Positions 34,953 through 44,687 of a DNA stretch of 64,000 nucleotides are shown one piece after another (position 1 is the first letter of the stretch; each line of letters starts with the position of its first letter). The stretch is taken from NCBI RefSeq assembly GCF_035918235.1, contig NZ_CP109485.1:10323001-10387000 (forward strand), written 5' to 3'. The stretch comes from Streptomyces sp. NBC_01445 (GTDB taxonomy: Bacteria > Actinomycetota > Actinomycetes > Streptomycetales > Streptomycetaceae). Under the pieces are notes generated by a model. That model saw only the letters and a list, made by a program, of their open reading frames with translations, had not been told where the DNA came from and did no database searches. The translations under genes and the position numbers were made by a program.

Positions 34953-36129
34953 GTTCGACTCCGTCGTCCGCCGGGCCGGCCTCCTCAGTGAGGCGTCCTG
35001 AGATCCCCTTGTAGTTCCGCACGGCTTCCACGATGACGTGGTGCCCGGTGCGGAACTCGGACGCCCGCGGGCCCATATGGACGAACAGGGACTGCCGGTT
35101 GCCCAGTTGGTCCACGACATCGACGAAGCCGAATCCCTTGTGGGGAAGGACCCGATGAACGGTGCCGTGTACCAGGTGGCCCTCCTGGACGGCGCAGGCG
35201 GCGACGGGACGGGAGCCGTCCGGGGTGATGGGGGAGTGTGGCGCGAAGCGCACGGTGCGGCCCTCCGCGAGATTGTCTCCGTTCGCCACGAACCGGCGGT
35301 CGATGTAGTAGTCCCCGTCGGCGGGGGTCGTGATGAAACCCTGCCCTCGTGTGGTGTCCCAGCGCCTGACCACGCCCTCGCGCAGTTCATCGAGGGGCGT
35401 TGACGACTGGGCGGCGATGCTGCCTGGCCCGTCCTTGCCCGGTTGCCCGAGCGGGGTGGCACCGGGGCGCTCGCTGATCTGGTCGACGGTCTCGTTGCGG
35501 GCGCCGAACGGACTGGTGTGCCAGATGACCTCGCGATAGCGGACGGGCTTGGCGAACCCTTTGACCTTCACCCGCCATTCGTCGGAGAGATAGTCGTCCG
35601 AGGTGAAGCCGTGGACTCGGCCGATCTTGCTGGAGACCCGTGTCATGATCGCAGCGGCGACGGTGGCGCTGTCGACCCAGATGGCCTGCGGGTTGCCAGA
35701 GGCGCAGAGTCTGGCCGCAAGGTCGACCACGGACCCGACGTAGTCGAGTCCGCCTGACGGCGCCTCGTACTCCACGACCCTGCCGGTGGCAATGCCGACA
35801 CTGGCCAGGCAGTCGGCGACGATTAGGTCGGCGTTCTCGCTGTGGAGCATTTCCTGGATCTGGATGGCCGCGCAGATGGCCTCGGCCGCGTGGTCGCCGT
35901 CGAAGACGGCGAGGATGCCGTCGCCGAGGTACTTCACGACGGTGCCGCCGTGTTCCGCGGTCGCGGTGGTGGCGATGTCGAGGAACGTGCCGAGGGTCGG
36001 CAGCCAGCCAACCTCCCCCACCTTGCTCTTCATCTCCGTGGAGCCGGCCAGGTCAGCGAACAGGATGACCTTGGTGGGACGTTCCGTGCTGCGCAGGGCT
36101 TCCATGAGGGTGATCTGATCGGATGTCAT
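34942..36129 (-). CDS. Pycsar-type class III nucleotide cyclase fused to two cold-shock-like domains
   Basis: 395 residues from ATG 36129. A cyclase homology domain fills 15-205: metal Asp26 in LFADLAGSTEM, second metal Asp70 in YLGDGILAVF, and the VGSVVDLAARLC helix (131-142) with Asn-like/Arg transition residues. After a Gly/Pro linker come two OB-fold, cold-shock-like modules: GVVRRWDTTRGQGFIT (252-315) and GTVHRVLPHKGFGFVDVV with LFVHMG (321-371). In Pycsar a cyclase makes cCMP or cUMP on phage infection and the neighbour effector responds. The fused CSDs suggest sensing of phage or stress RNA/ssDNA. Pyrimidine rather than adenine specificity is inferred from context only. Confidence 0.8.
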   Translation of the reverse strand: MTSDQITLMEALRSTERPTKVILFADLAGSTEMKSKVGEVGWLPTLGTFLDIATTATAEHGGTVVKYLGDGILAVFDGDHAAEAICAAIQIQEMLHSENADLIVADCLASVGIATGRVVEYEAPSGGLDYVGSVVDLAARLCASGNPQAIWVDSATVAAAIMTRVSSKIGRVHGFTSDDYLSDEWRVKVKGFAKPVRYREVIWHTSPFGARNETVDQISERPGATPLGQPGKDGPGSIAAQSSTPLDELREGVVRRWDTTRGQGFITTPADGDYYIDRRFVANGDNLAEGRTVRFAPHSPITPDGSRPVAACAVQEGHLVHGTVHRVLPHKGFGFVDVVDQLGNRQSLFVHMGPRASEFRTGHHVIVEAVRNYKGISGRLTEEAGPADDGVERAA

Positions 36130-36198
36130 GAGCTCGCCTTCGTGTTGGATCGATGGTTTTGCCGGGACCGGCGGCGGATGCCGCAAAGGCCGGGCCCG

Positions 36199-37392
36199 TC
36201 AGCGGTCTGCGGAGGGAGGGCGCGGATGGGTGTCTGTGTCGAACGGCGGCGCCTGGTCAGTCCAGCGCATGGCGATGGTCGTGTAGTTGATGGTGTCGCC
36301 CGCCTTCCACTGCTTGAAGGCCGCGGCGGCGACGGTGACGCTGCCCAGGGGCATGCCGGTGCTGCGGTCGAAGACGTAGTGGACTTCGAGGGGACCCGGG
36401 TCTGCCCCGTACGGCGAAGGCATGGCAATGCCGTATCCGGTACGGCCGTCGTGGTCCTCGACCGTGCCCAGGGAGCGCACGCCTGGCTCGTCGGCCAGTA
36501 GCCGGTAGGCCGCTGCGCGCAGTCGGGGCGGCGATGGCATGCTGAACGCGATCTGCCGGGCAGTGTCGACGACGAGTTCGTGCAGCGCCTTGGGCGGGGC
36601 GTCGTAGTCCTCGTCGATCATTACGAGTAGCTGGTCGGCCAGCGTGTGCGCGTTCGTGGACAGCCCGCGCAGTTCGCGGACGCTGATGTCGCCGGAGGGC
36701 ATCTCTTCACTCCCGCCGCCTGGCGCGTCGCGCTGGATGACGCCCTGGCCCTTGTAGTGAACGATGTCTTTCGGTACGGACCTGGGCGTGTGGTGGCTCT
36801 CCTTCGCGTTCTCCCGCTCGGCGCGGGCCTTGGTGGCGGGGTCGGTCAGGTCGAAGGTGTGCGGGGAACCGTCTGCCTTCCAGGCGGCCTCGTCCGACTC
36901 TGTGGCTGGCCGTGCGCCCAGGTCGGTGTGCTCGGTCCACCGTTTGTCGGCGTCAGCGGCGAGCCACGTGCGGGTGACCCACCGCTGGTCGATGACGTAG
37001 TTCTTGCCGGGGATCTGTGTGAGGTATCCGCGGTGCTCCACCTGGTACCAGTAGTCGCCCTTCAGCTGGGGCTGCCTGTCGAGGGCGTTCGCGCCGGCCA
37101 GCAGCAACTCCCGGCCGGAGAAGACCTGTTGCGCGGGCTCGTGCGTAGGACCCAAGTTGGTCGTTGTCACGACGAGCGCCGCTACGGTGGCCACGGCCGC
37201 GAGGCCCAGCCCCCACACCGGTCGCAGTCGCCGTCGCAGCCGCGCCATCGGGGACCGTGTTTCGGATGACGTGGGCGCGGCGGCCATGGCGGCCGTGAGT
37301 TCGATGGTCCGGACGGTGTCGTCCACGGGCGAGTCCGGGGCCAGGTGTGCGGGGCGTGCGGCGGCGAGGCGCTGCAGAATGTCGTCTGCCAT
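36199..37392 (-). CDS. CU044_5270-family membrane protein (putative anti-sigma partner)
   Basis: 397 residues. An N-terminal cytoplasmic segment of about 70 residues is followed by one membrane helix (VWGLGLAAVATVAALVV) and a long extracytoplasmic domain with LLAGANALDRQPQLKGDYWYQVEHRG-type strands, cut here by position. This is the actinomycete family usually found just after an ECF sigma gene and thought to hold it at the membrane. It starts 4 bases after the sigma stop codon with GGAGG upstream. Confidence 0.75.
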   Translation of the reverse strand: MADDILQRLAAARPAHLAPDSPVDDTVRTIELTAAMAAAPTSSETRSPMARLRRRLRPVWGLGLAAVATVAALVVTTTNLGPTHEPAQQVFSGRELLLAGANALDRQPQLKGDYWYQVEHRGYLTQIPGKNYVIDQRWVTRTWLAADADKRWTEHTDLGARPATESDEAAWKADGSPHTFDLTDPATKARAERENAKESHHTPRSVPKDIVHYKGQGVIQRDAPGGGSEEMPSGDISVRELRGLSTNAHTLADQLLVMIDEDYDAPPKALHELVVDTARQIAFSMPSPPRLRAAAYRLLADEPGVRSLGTVEDHDGRTGYGIAMPSPYGADPGPLEVHYVFDRSTGMPLGSVTVAAAAFKQWKAGDTINYTTIAMRWTDQAPPFDTDTHPRPPSADR

Positions 37393-37396
37393 GACG

Positions 37397-37948
37397 TCAG
37401 GCCTCCTCTCGTACGAACACGGCACTAGGCGGCGTAGAAGCAGGGCCAGGCGCTGGAGAAGCGTGGCTGTCATCGAGCGCCCGGTTGAGCCGGCCGCGGG
37501 CACGGTGCAAGCGGACCCGCATAGCTGCCGCCGTGCAGCCGACGACCTTGGCCGCCTCGGCCGGGCTGAGCCCGTCCCAGGCGGCCAGCATGAGTACTTC
37601 ACGGTCGGCCTCGGACACCGTCGTGAGCGCGCGTAGCAGCGCAAGCCGGTCGGTCACGTCGTCGGCGACATCCCCTTCGGCGTGTTCTGTCCAGGAGCGC
37701 AGCTCAGCCGCGAGCGAGGCGCGTCGCACCTCGGCGCGAGCGCTGTCGCGCACCACGTTGCGGGCGACCCCGAGCAGCCAGGGCAGCGCCGGGTCCGGCA
37801 CATCCGACAGACGACGCCAGGCGATCGTGAACGTCTCACTGACCACCTCGTCGGCAATCTGCCGGCCTGCCCGGCTGACCGCGTACGCCCATACCCGCTG
37901 CCGACACGCGTCGTACATCGCGGTGAAGCGGCTAGTTGCATCGGCCAC
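37397..37948 (-). CDS. ECF-type RNA polymerase sigma factor
   Basis: About 183 residues. Region 2 is FTAMYDACRQRVWAYA with DEVVSETFTIAWRRL; a linker follows; region 4 is VSEADREVLMLAAWDGLSP with an EAAKVVGCTAAAMRVRLHRAR helix-turn-helix. GTG 37948 fits the GGAGG spacing better than GTG 37957. It probably autoregulates and is released by its membrane partner on an envelope signal, and could switch on island genes. Confidence 0.85.
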   Translation of the reverse strand: MADATSRFTAMYDACRQRVWAYAVSRAGRQIADEVVSETFTIAWRRLSDVPDPALPWLLGVARNVVRDSARAEVRRASLAAELRSWTEHAEGDVADDVTDRLALLRALTTVSEADREVLMLAAWDGLSPAEAAKVVGCTAAAMRVRLHRARGRLNRALDDSHASPAPGPASTPPSAVFVREEA

Positions 37949-38087
37949 CGCCCGCACCTCCGTCCCCTCCGGGTGCTTCCTGTCATCAGGTATTGGTGCG
38001 AGACGGCAGGACGTTACACAGGAAACTCGAAAACGACGGACACAGCTTCCCGGGAGGCGACGACGCGGAGGCCCCGGAGGGCTGGCC

Positions 38088-39290
38088 TCAGTCGTTGTAG
38101 GTGACGTGGACGTGGTCGTAGTGCCCGCCGGTGACGGTGTGCGTGTTGTTCAGTCCGTGGTCGTACGGCCGCCCCCAACCGCCCTGATCTTCAGGGTGGT
38201 TGATGCTCCAGATCCGTCCCTGCCAGATCACGTACTGCACGTCCAGCGCTCCGGCGTTCTTGCGCAGCCATGCGGCCAGAGCCCAGCCCTGGGCGAGCGC
38301 GGTGCCGACGGCGCGGGTGCCGAGGGTGCCCGGTGTGTAGTCGCAGGCGCGGCCGAGCGGGTGCTCGCCGCCTTCGGCGCGCGGTGTCTGGCAGCCGATT
38401 CCGCCGTGCCAGCGCGGCCACTTGTTAAGGATTTCCTGGTATCCGTGGGCTGTTGCGCCGGTCAGGCAGCGGCCCCCGGTCGGGTCAGAGTACGAGCAGG
38501 CTGTTGCTCCGCCCTGGTAGGCGGCCGGGGGGCCGGGCAGGGACACGGAGACGGGCACGGGGCCGTTGCTGCCGGTGTTGCCGAGGACGTCGCCGGCCTG
38601 GTCGTACTGGTGCACGTACTGCAGGACTTCGTTCGCGTACCAGCCGGCGTGGTTGTAGCGCAGGGCGGCCTTGCGTAGCTGGGCGTCGTCGCTCAGGTCG
38701 CTGGGCTCGGTGCCGCACAGGTAGACGGCGGCGCCGAGCGCCGCGTCGAACGCGTTGTGGGGGTCCTTGATGCCGTCGCTATTGCCGTCCTGGCCGGTGG
38801 GCCCGTTCCAGGTGGAGGGCAGGAACTGCATCGGGCCCACGGCGCGGTCGTATGAGGTGTCGTCGTCCCATGTGCCGCCGTCGGTGTCGGGCACCTTGCT
38901 GGTGTTGCCGCCGGCGCCGGAGCCGTCGAGGCGGGCGCCGATGATGCGCGGGGTGATCGTCCCGTCGTCTGCGACGCGATGGCCCGCGGCGTGGTGGGAC
39001 TCGACCTGCCCGAATCCGGCCAGTACCGACCAGCGCATGCCTTTGCACTTCGGGCGGAGCTTGATGGTGCGGGAGGCCGCGTTCGCGTACGCGGACAGCA
39101 TCACCGGCCCGATCCCCTTCACCGAGGCCGGCGCATCCTGTACGCCCCCGGACAAGTAGGCGGCCTGCCGCCTCTGTTCGTCCTGGTCGGCGGCCACCGC
39201 CCCGGTGAGGGCCACGAAGGCGCCGACACCGAGCAGCAGCGGCATGACGGCGGCGGCCGCGCCGAGCGCGAGCCATCCCTTCTTCGTCAC
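38088..39290 (-). CDS. Lytic transglycosylase with C-terminal His-motif domain
   Basis: 400 residues from GTG 39290. One N-terminal membrane or signal helix (ALGAAAAVMPLLLGVGAFVAL) precedes an SLT domain with catalytic Glu in GFGQVESHHAAG and VGPMQFLPSTW. A C-terminal domain of about 150 residues ends YDHVHVTY. The latter matches the ARB_07466-like/peptidase-type tails fused to actinomycete transglycosylases. It would open peptidoglycan so the secretion channel can pass, the role of VirB1/TcpG in conjugation. Last gene of the T4SS operon, GTGA-coupled. Confidence 0.82.
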   Translation of the reverse strand: MTKKGWLALGAAAAVMPLLLGVGAFVALTGAVAADQDEQRRQAAYLSGGVQDAPASVKGIGPVMLSAYANAASRTIKLRPKCKGMRWSVLAGFGQVESHHAAGHRVADDGTITPRIIGARLDGSGAGGNTSKVPDTDGGTWDDDTSYDRAVGPMQFLPSTWNGPTGQDGNSDGIKDPHNAFDAALGAAVYLCGTEPSDLSDDAQLRKAALRYNHAGWYANEVLQYVHQYDQAGDVLGNTGSNGPVPVSVSLPGPPAAYQGGATACSYSDPTGGRCLTGATAHGYQEILNKWPRWHGGIGCQTPRAEGGEHPLGRACDYTPGTLGTRAVGTALAQGWALAAWLRKNAGALDVQYVIWQGRIWSINHPEDQGGWGRPYDHGLNNTHTVTGGHYDHVHVTYND

Positions 39291-41836
39291 GGCGTCCTCC
39301 GGCGGGCCGGCGCGGGCCGCGGCGTCCGGGGCCGGGGCCCGGCGGGGGCCACAGAAGACTGAGGCTCCGCACTGGGCGCGGGGCCGTGCGTGCGGGCCGT
39401 GTCCGTCGTCATCCGGTACAGCCGCTGGCGCAGGGCCTGCTGCTGCGTGGACGCGGCTGGCTGCGGCACAGGCCGGGGCACTCGCCGCGGCCGAGGGGCC
39501 GCCGTCGTGGTGGCGGCCGAGGAGTGACGCACGGCGGGGGAAGGAACAAGGGGCCGGTTGATGACGCGGGGCGGGGTGCGCGGGTGCGGGCGGGGCGGCA
39601 GCCCGCGGTGCATGCGGATCTTGTTGCCGGCCCAGCGGCCGCCGACGTTGTTCCAGTACGTCTGGGAGAAGTCGCGGACGGCGGGCAGCTGCCGGGTCAC
39701 GGGCTGGGTGAGACGGGAGCGCAGCTGCGCGGCGGAGCGCACCATATTGCCCGGGGCGGCCTTGATCGCCGTGTGTGCGGCGCGGGCGGCTTGTGGCAGG
39801 TAGACGGGCGCGCCGAGGGTGTACTTGAGCCCGAACTTGCCTGCCCCGTACGCGGCTTTCGCACCTCCGGCGACGGCCTTGGTGGCGCCCTTGGCCATGG
39901 CGGTAGTGCCGCGCACGGCCAGGCGGGTGCCCAGCCGTCCGGCCAGTGACGTGGCCCCGCGCCCGCCCAACGACATCAAAGAGCGAGCGCCCACGCCGCC
40001 GGCGGCTGCCCCGCCGGTCGCGGATATCGCGCCGACCATCAGGGCGGTAGTGGCCAGCGTCGCGGCCAGCGACCGCTTGCGGCCTGCGTCCTGGTTCATC
40101 GCGGCGGGGGCGCTGCCGCCAAGCGGGCTGCCCGCCAGGCGGGTGCGGGCGTTCATGGCCCAGGCCTTGGACCGCTGGGTGATGCGCTTGCGGAACATGA
40201 AGCAGGCGATGACGGAAACGTCGACCGCGACGAACCGGGCGGGCAGCGCCCCGGCGTTGTCGCCGAAGGGCGCGTTCAGCAGTGCAGTCACCAGGGTGAC
40301 GGCGATGGCCAGGCCGGTGACCAAGGCGACCAGGAGTCCGAGCAGGCGCACGATGTTCGTGGCCCGTTCCCACAGCCATGCCCGGCCGGGGCCGGGCATG
40401 ATGCCCGCTGCGAGGGCGACCCGTGCCAGCACCGCCTCGATGACCAGACGCATCTGCGTGGACAGGTAGAGGAACGCGGTCATGAGCAGCAGCACCGTCA
40501 TCAGGACCGCGGCGATGAGGATGAACAGCGCCCCGCCGACCTTGTCCCAGCCGGTCCTCTTCGCTGTGGCCGCGTCCTTGACGCAGGCCTTCTCGAAGTC
40601 GCTGTTGGGGTTGAGGCCGAGCAGGTCGTTGGCGACGTAGTCGGTCGCCTTGTCGGTGAGAGCGTCCGGGAGGCCCTGGACAGGGTTGGGCACCCACCCG
40701 AACCCGGACGGGTTCTTCTGAATGAGCTCCTTGGTCTTGTCGACCTGTTCGTTGAAGAAGGCCTGCTTAACGCGGGAGTCGCTGTACAGATCAACGCAGT
40801 TGTCGCTGAGCTGCTGGTTGTAGGAGAGCAGGAACGCGGGGCGCACTACGAACGCCTCGACGATCCCGTCGGTGACAGTGCGGGTGAGTTCCCGGGCCTT
40901 GGGCTCGGTGATCTGCCCGGCCCTCGACAGCGCGTCCTCGTGGCCGGTGGTGATCGCGTAGATGGCGATGCCGAGATCGCGGGCCTTGCCGACGGCACCG
41001 TCCTGCTGGCCGAGAAGCAGCTGCGGGGGAGCGGCGAGCGTAGACACGGCGAGCGCGCCGATCACGGTGGAGGCGGCGATCTCGCCCCAGCCGCGGGAGG
41101 TCCTGCCGAAGGTGATGTTCCAGAACGCGACCACGCCGGAGTAGGCCATCAGCAGGCCCGGCACGCCGAGCTGGACGAGCGTCTGGTTGTACAGGGCGTC
41201 CGACAGCTTCATGGCCGGCTTGAGGAACAGGGAGGCCAAAGCCCAGGACAGGGCCCAGGAGATCAGCCAGCAGCCGAACGCCACGACCCACTTGGTGAGC
41301 TCGAACAGGAACTGCGTGGCAAGTTGTTGGAGCTCGCCCGAGAAATCAGTGACGCCACCGGTGGCAGAGACGATCCGGTACGCCGATACCGGCAGGCCCT
41401 TCTCGTCGGTGACCTCGAACGCGTTGAGGACGCCGCCGTCGCCGTGCTTGGCCTTGTACTCCTTGACCCGCTGCCGCATCTCGCGGCGCAGCTTCTCCTG
41501 CGCAGCCGCCTTCTTCTCCTTCGCGGACGGCTGCTTGTCGGTGTCCTTCTTCTTGCCGTCCTTCGCTGTGCGGCCGGTCTTGTCTTTGTCCTTGGGGGCG
41601 GTGGGGTGGACGGACTCGGGAGGCAGCAGCCCGGGGGCGGTCGGTTCCAGGCCCGGCTCGTACTTCGGGAACGACGCCGACGGGGACGGCGTTGGCGTGG
41701 GGTCCCCGGGGGCGGCGCCGACCCGGGGCGCGAGCAGCATCATCATGGCCAGCGCTGTGATGACGAGCAGTAGCCCGCCCGCCAGATGACGCCGCACACC
41801 TGTGAACCCACGGAAACGTCCCCGCCGAATGGTCAT
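39287..41836 (-). CDS. VirB6/TrbL/TcpH-like polytopic T4SS protein
   Basis: 849 residues. A signal-type helix (GGLLLVITALAMMMLLAP), then a Pro/Lys-rich linker. Multiple membrane segments lie at about 170-210, 235-300, 410-450 and 485-545. A long Ala/Gly-rich then Pro/Arg-rich cytoplasmic tail follows. Two Cys between TM groups (DNCVDLY, KACVKD) may pair. The build matches VirB6-like inner-membrane channel proteins of actinobacterial T4SSs. ATG 41836 overlaps the VirB4 stop. Confidence 0.75.
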   Translation of the reverse strand: MTIRRGRFRGFTGVRRHLAGGLLLVITALAMMMLLAPRVGAAPGDPTPTPSPSASFPKYEPGLEPTAPGLLPPESVHPTAPKDKDKTGRTAKDGKKKDTDKQPSAKEKKAAAQEKLRREMRQRVKEYKAKHGDGGVLNAFEVTDEKGLPVSAYRIVSATGGVTDFSGELQQLATQFLFELTKWVVAFGCWLISWALSWALASLFLKPAMKLSDALYNQTLVQLGVPGLLMAYSGVVAFWNITFGRTSRGWGEIAASTVIGALAVSTLAAPPQLLLGQQDGAVGKARDLGIAIYAITTGHEDALSRAGQITEPKARELTRTVTDGIVEAFVVRPAFLLSYNQQLSDNCVDLYSDSRVKQAFFNEQVDKTKELIQKNPSGFGWVPNPVQGLPDALTDKATDYVANDLLGLNPNSDFEKACVKDAATAKRTGWDKVGGALFILIAAVLMTVLLLMTAFLYLSTQMRLVIEAVLARVALAAGIMPGPGRAWLWERATNIVRLLGLLVALVTGLAIAVTLVTALLNAPFGDNAGALPARFVAVDVSVIACFMFRKRITQRSKAWAMNARTRLAGSPLGGSAPAAMNQDAGRKRSLAATLATTALMVGAISATGGAAAGGVGARSLMSLGGRGATSLAGRLGTRLAVRGTTAMAKGATKAVAGGAKAAYGAGKFGLKYTLGAPVYLPQAARAAHTAIKAAPGNMVRSAAQLRSRLTQPVTRQLPAVRDFSQTYWNNVGGRWAGNKIRMHRGLPPRPHPRTPPRVINRPLVPSPAVRHSSAATTTAAPRPRRVPRPVPQPAASTQQQALRQRLYRMTTDTARTHGPAPSAEPQSSVAPAGPRPRTPRPAPARRRTP

Positions 41837-44460
41837 GCCGTCACCGCCTCCATTCCGTCCGCGACCAGCCCTTCGCCGCCCGGGCCTTCCTCGGCTCGGG
41901 CCTGTTCGGGGTCGGAGTGGATGACGTCGGCCAGCGCCGGGTCGAGCGGCACCTGCACGCGCATCGCACCGATCCGACCGAACAGGTCGCGCACCAGGCA
42001 CTCACCGGCCCGCTGTGCCTGCACCACGTCGGACTCGTCCAGCGGGGAGAGCCGGGTGGTGACCATCTCCAGCAGTTCGGGGTCGCCTGTGTCGAGGTCG
42101 AGGAAGTCCAGGCCGCGGCGGGCCAGTTCCATGTTGGTCTGGCGGAACAGGTGCCGGCGGGGGAACAGGCCGCGCACGATGCGGCCGACTTCCGTGTCGG
42201 GGCCGATGTCGTCGGGGTCGTGGCTGCCCACCAGCACGCCGGCGTTGTGCTTGCGGCCGTCGCGCACCAGCTCCAGGAGGAGGTCCAGGCCTTCGGGCGC
42301 GGAGGTGAGCCACCAGCACTCGTCCCACACGACCTGGCAGAACTCCGCTTCGTGGCGCGGGTCGAAAGCGATGTGCCGGCAGATCGCCGCGATCAGATAC
42401 AGGGCCGCACGCCCGAACACCTTCTCCGGGCTGAGCCGTTCGAAATGGCCCGGCTCCAGCTCCCACTTCTTGGGCAGTGCCAGCTGAGCGACGGAGAACA
42501 CCACGGAGTCGGCGTCGGTGTCGATGACCGGCAGGCTCTCGTCGAAGACTGCACGCGCGATGTCGCGGCGGGCGTGCATGTTCAGCTTGCGGGCCAAGGA
42601 CCGGCAGGTCGGGTCGTCGTCGCGTACGCCGCGCTCGGTCAGGTGCGCCATCAGGGCGCGCATGCTCGGCTTCGTGCTTGCCAGGACGTGTGCGACGGCC
42701 TCGGACAGGACATCGCCTGCCTCGTCCATCGACTGGATGCCCAGCAGCATGTGCAGAAAGGACTCGCAGCGCCGCTGGGCCTCGGAGATGTCGACCGACG
42801 CCTGTCCGCGCTGCTGCGTGAACACCCGAAAGGGGTCGAGGCAGACGGCGGCGCTGCTGTCGGTGGTGATCAGCTCGGTGCGTCCGGGGCAGGCACGCGC
42901 GAAGCGCAGCCACTCCTGCTTCGGGGTGCGGTCCACGATCACCGTGCGACCGCGACTACCCGGCGCCCCCTTCTTGCGGCCTGCGGCGAGTGTCCAGTAG
43001 ACGGCGCACTTCATCGCGTACGACTTGCCGCCGCCGAGCTCGCCGAGGAACGCCGCCGAGGCGGAGGTCCGCTTCATTGGGCCGCGTGTGAAGTCCATCA
43101 GCACGGGGCGGGCGCCGCCGCCGGTCAGTTGCCACCCGTACAGCGGGCCGCGCTCGTCGCCGAGTTCGGTCGCCGCCCATGGTCCGGCCATGCAGAAGTC
43201 GCGGGCGAGTAGGTACTGGGCGTAGGAGGCCATGGCCTGCGGGGTGCGGGCGCCGGGCAGCATCCCGTAGAAGAGGTGTTCCTGGTCGCCGAGCGGCCGG
43301 TCCAGGGTGTAGTCGTCGCCGCCGAACTCCGCAGTGAGCTGTCCGGCCCGCTGTTCCACCTCCTGCGGGCCCGCTCCCCAGACGCAGAAGGCGACCATGG
43401 CCCGCACGTCGACTTCGCCCTTGGACGCGGTCAGCCGCTCCCGGTTCTCCGCCAGGCTGTCCGATGCCTTTCCGATCGAGGCTGGCACCCCGGCCGGATC
43501 GTGCGCCCACTCCTCGGGCTGGCCCGCCAGGTCGCGGGCCTTGCGACGGGTCTTGGCCTCGGCGACCGCCCCGGGGGTGACGTTCAGGCGCACCACCCAG
43601 TCGACGGGGAAGCCGAAGGTGTCCAGTGCGGCCAGGTACTCCGAGCCGGGGAAGCGGAATGCCTCCGGCATCTCGGAAAGCGTCAAGAACGACTGGTAGG
43701 AGGCGCCGTGTTCGGTGGCGACCTCCAGCCACCTGCGCTTGAATACGCCCGGGCCGCGCCGCTCCCCCTCGTCGGCGAGGGCGCCGTCGATGGCCCCCTC
43801 GGTGAGCACGGCCTGGCCGAGCGCGGCGACCGTGCGGCCGCGGTTGACGAGCCCGCGTAGCGCGTCGGGGGTGGGCAGCAGCGGCTCCAGCACCCCGCGC
43901 CGCGCCGAGTGCCCGTAGATCCACAGGATCTCCGCCTCGCTCGCCGGACGCACCGCCACCGTGCCCGGCCACGTCGCCGCCATCTGCGCCCCCTGCGCCA
44001 GCCGGCGTCCTTCTTCCTGCCGGCTGATCGGCGCGGGCAACAGACCGAGCTGCAGGGCGACTTCGCCTTTCGCCGCGCCCGCCATGTCCGCCAGGCGCTG
44101 ACGGCGACCGACTGCGGGCAGCGGGACGGCGAGCCAGTCGGTGCGCCCGGTCAGCTCCAGGCCCTCCAACCTGTCGAGGACCCGGTGGGCGACCTGCGTG
44201 TATTCGTCGCTGGCCGCCATGTCGATGTCCTCGGTCATCGCCCGCACCACCGCGCGCGGGTCGACCTGCGGACACAGAGAGAGCCACATCGACTCGCCCA
44301 CCAGCTTCTTCACCAGCGCCTCGAGCGCCTTCAGACGGCGCAGCTTCGCGGTCTTGCTGGCGTGGACCTGGTCCACTCCCTGCACCCGGTACAGCGCCCA
44401 CACCGTGCCGTGCACGCTCCACACGACGTTCCCGGCCACGTGCCTAATCGGCATCTTCAC
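41833..44460 (-). CDS. VirB4/TraC-like T4SS ATPase
   Basis: 875 residues from GTG 44460 (GGGGGAG five bases upstream). The N-terminal half has VWALYRVQG and PSIGKAS-like segments. The C-terminal RecA core has Walker A GELGGGKS (about 471-478), Walker B VVWDECWWL (about 705) and an Arg-rich GRIVRGLFPRRHLFRQTN region. VirB4 powers assembly of the channel and pilus and is the most conserved T4SS part, so this is the key marker that the operon encodes a DNA transfer or protein secretion machine. Confidence 0.87.
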   Translation of the reverse strand: MKMPIRHVAGNVVWSVHGTVWALYRVQGVDQVHASKTAKLRRLKALEALVKKLVGESMWLSLCPQVDPRAVVRAMTEDIDMAASDEYTQVAHRVLDRLEGLELTGRTDWLAVPLPAVGRRQRLADMAGAAKGEVALQLGLLPAPISRQEEGRRLAQGAQMAATWPGTVAVRPASEAEILWIYGHSARRGVLEPLLPTPDALRGLVNRGRTVAALGQAVLTEGAIDGALADEGERRGPGVFKRRWLEVATEHGASYQSFLTLSEMPEAFRFPGSEYLAALDTFGFPVDWVVRLNVTPGAVAEAKTRRKARDLAGQPEEWAHDPAGVPASIGKASDSLAENRERLTASKGEVDVRAMVAFCVWGAGPQEVEQRAGQLTAEFGGDDYTLDRPLGDQEHLFYGMLPGARTPQAMASYAQYLLARDFCMAGPWAATELGDERGPLYGWQLTGGGARPVLMDFTRGPMKRTSASAAFLGELGGGKSYAMKCAVYWTLAAGRKKGAPGSRGRTVIVDRTPKQEWLRFARACPGRTELITTDSSAAVCLDPFRVFTQQRGQASVDISEAQRRCESFLHMLLGIQSMDEAGDVLSEAVAHVLASTKPSMRALMAHLTERGVRDDDPTCRSLARKLNMHARRDIARAVFDESLPVIDTDADSVVFSVAQLALPKKWELEPGHFERLSPEKVFGRAALYLIAAICRHIAFDPRHEAEFCQVVWDECWWLTSAPEGLDLLLELVRDGRKHNAGVLVGSHDPDDIGPDTEVGRIVRGLFPRRHLFRQTNMELARRGLDFLDLDTGDPELLEMVTTRLSPLDESDVVQAQRAGECLVRDLFGRIGAMRVQVPLDPALADVIHSDPEQARAEEGPGGEGLVADGMEAVTA

Positions 44461-44462
44461 GC

Positions 44463-44687
44463 CTACTCCCCCTCCTCGCGCTGCGGAGCCGACTGCCCGA
44501 GAACGCGGCCCGACTGCAGAAGGGCAAGGTGCAGGCGCATCGGCAGGCTCCTGCCGCGCGCGAGCAGACCGGGGAAGACGGCCTGGGCGGTGGTGAATTC
44601 CGGGGGCCGGTTCATCAGTTCCCAGCACTCGTCGCGCACGACGTGCACGGCCTTGTCTGGCCCAGGGGTGAGTTCGGGGGTGTTCAT
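44463..44687 (-). CDS. Small T4SS-operon protein
   Basis: 74 residues; GGGAG lies six bases before ATG 44687, and the start overlaps the previous gene by four bases. Sequence is polar with a central AQAVFPGLLARGRSLP segment and no membrane helix. Function unknown; conserved position just before virB4 would suggest a partner or chaperone of that ATPase. Confidence 0.6.
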   Translation of the reverse strand: MNTPELTPGPDKAVHVVRDECWELMNRPPEFTTAQAVFPGLLARGRSLPMRLHLALLQSGRVLGQSAPQREEGE

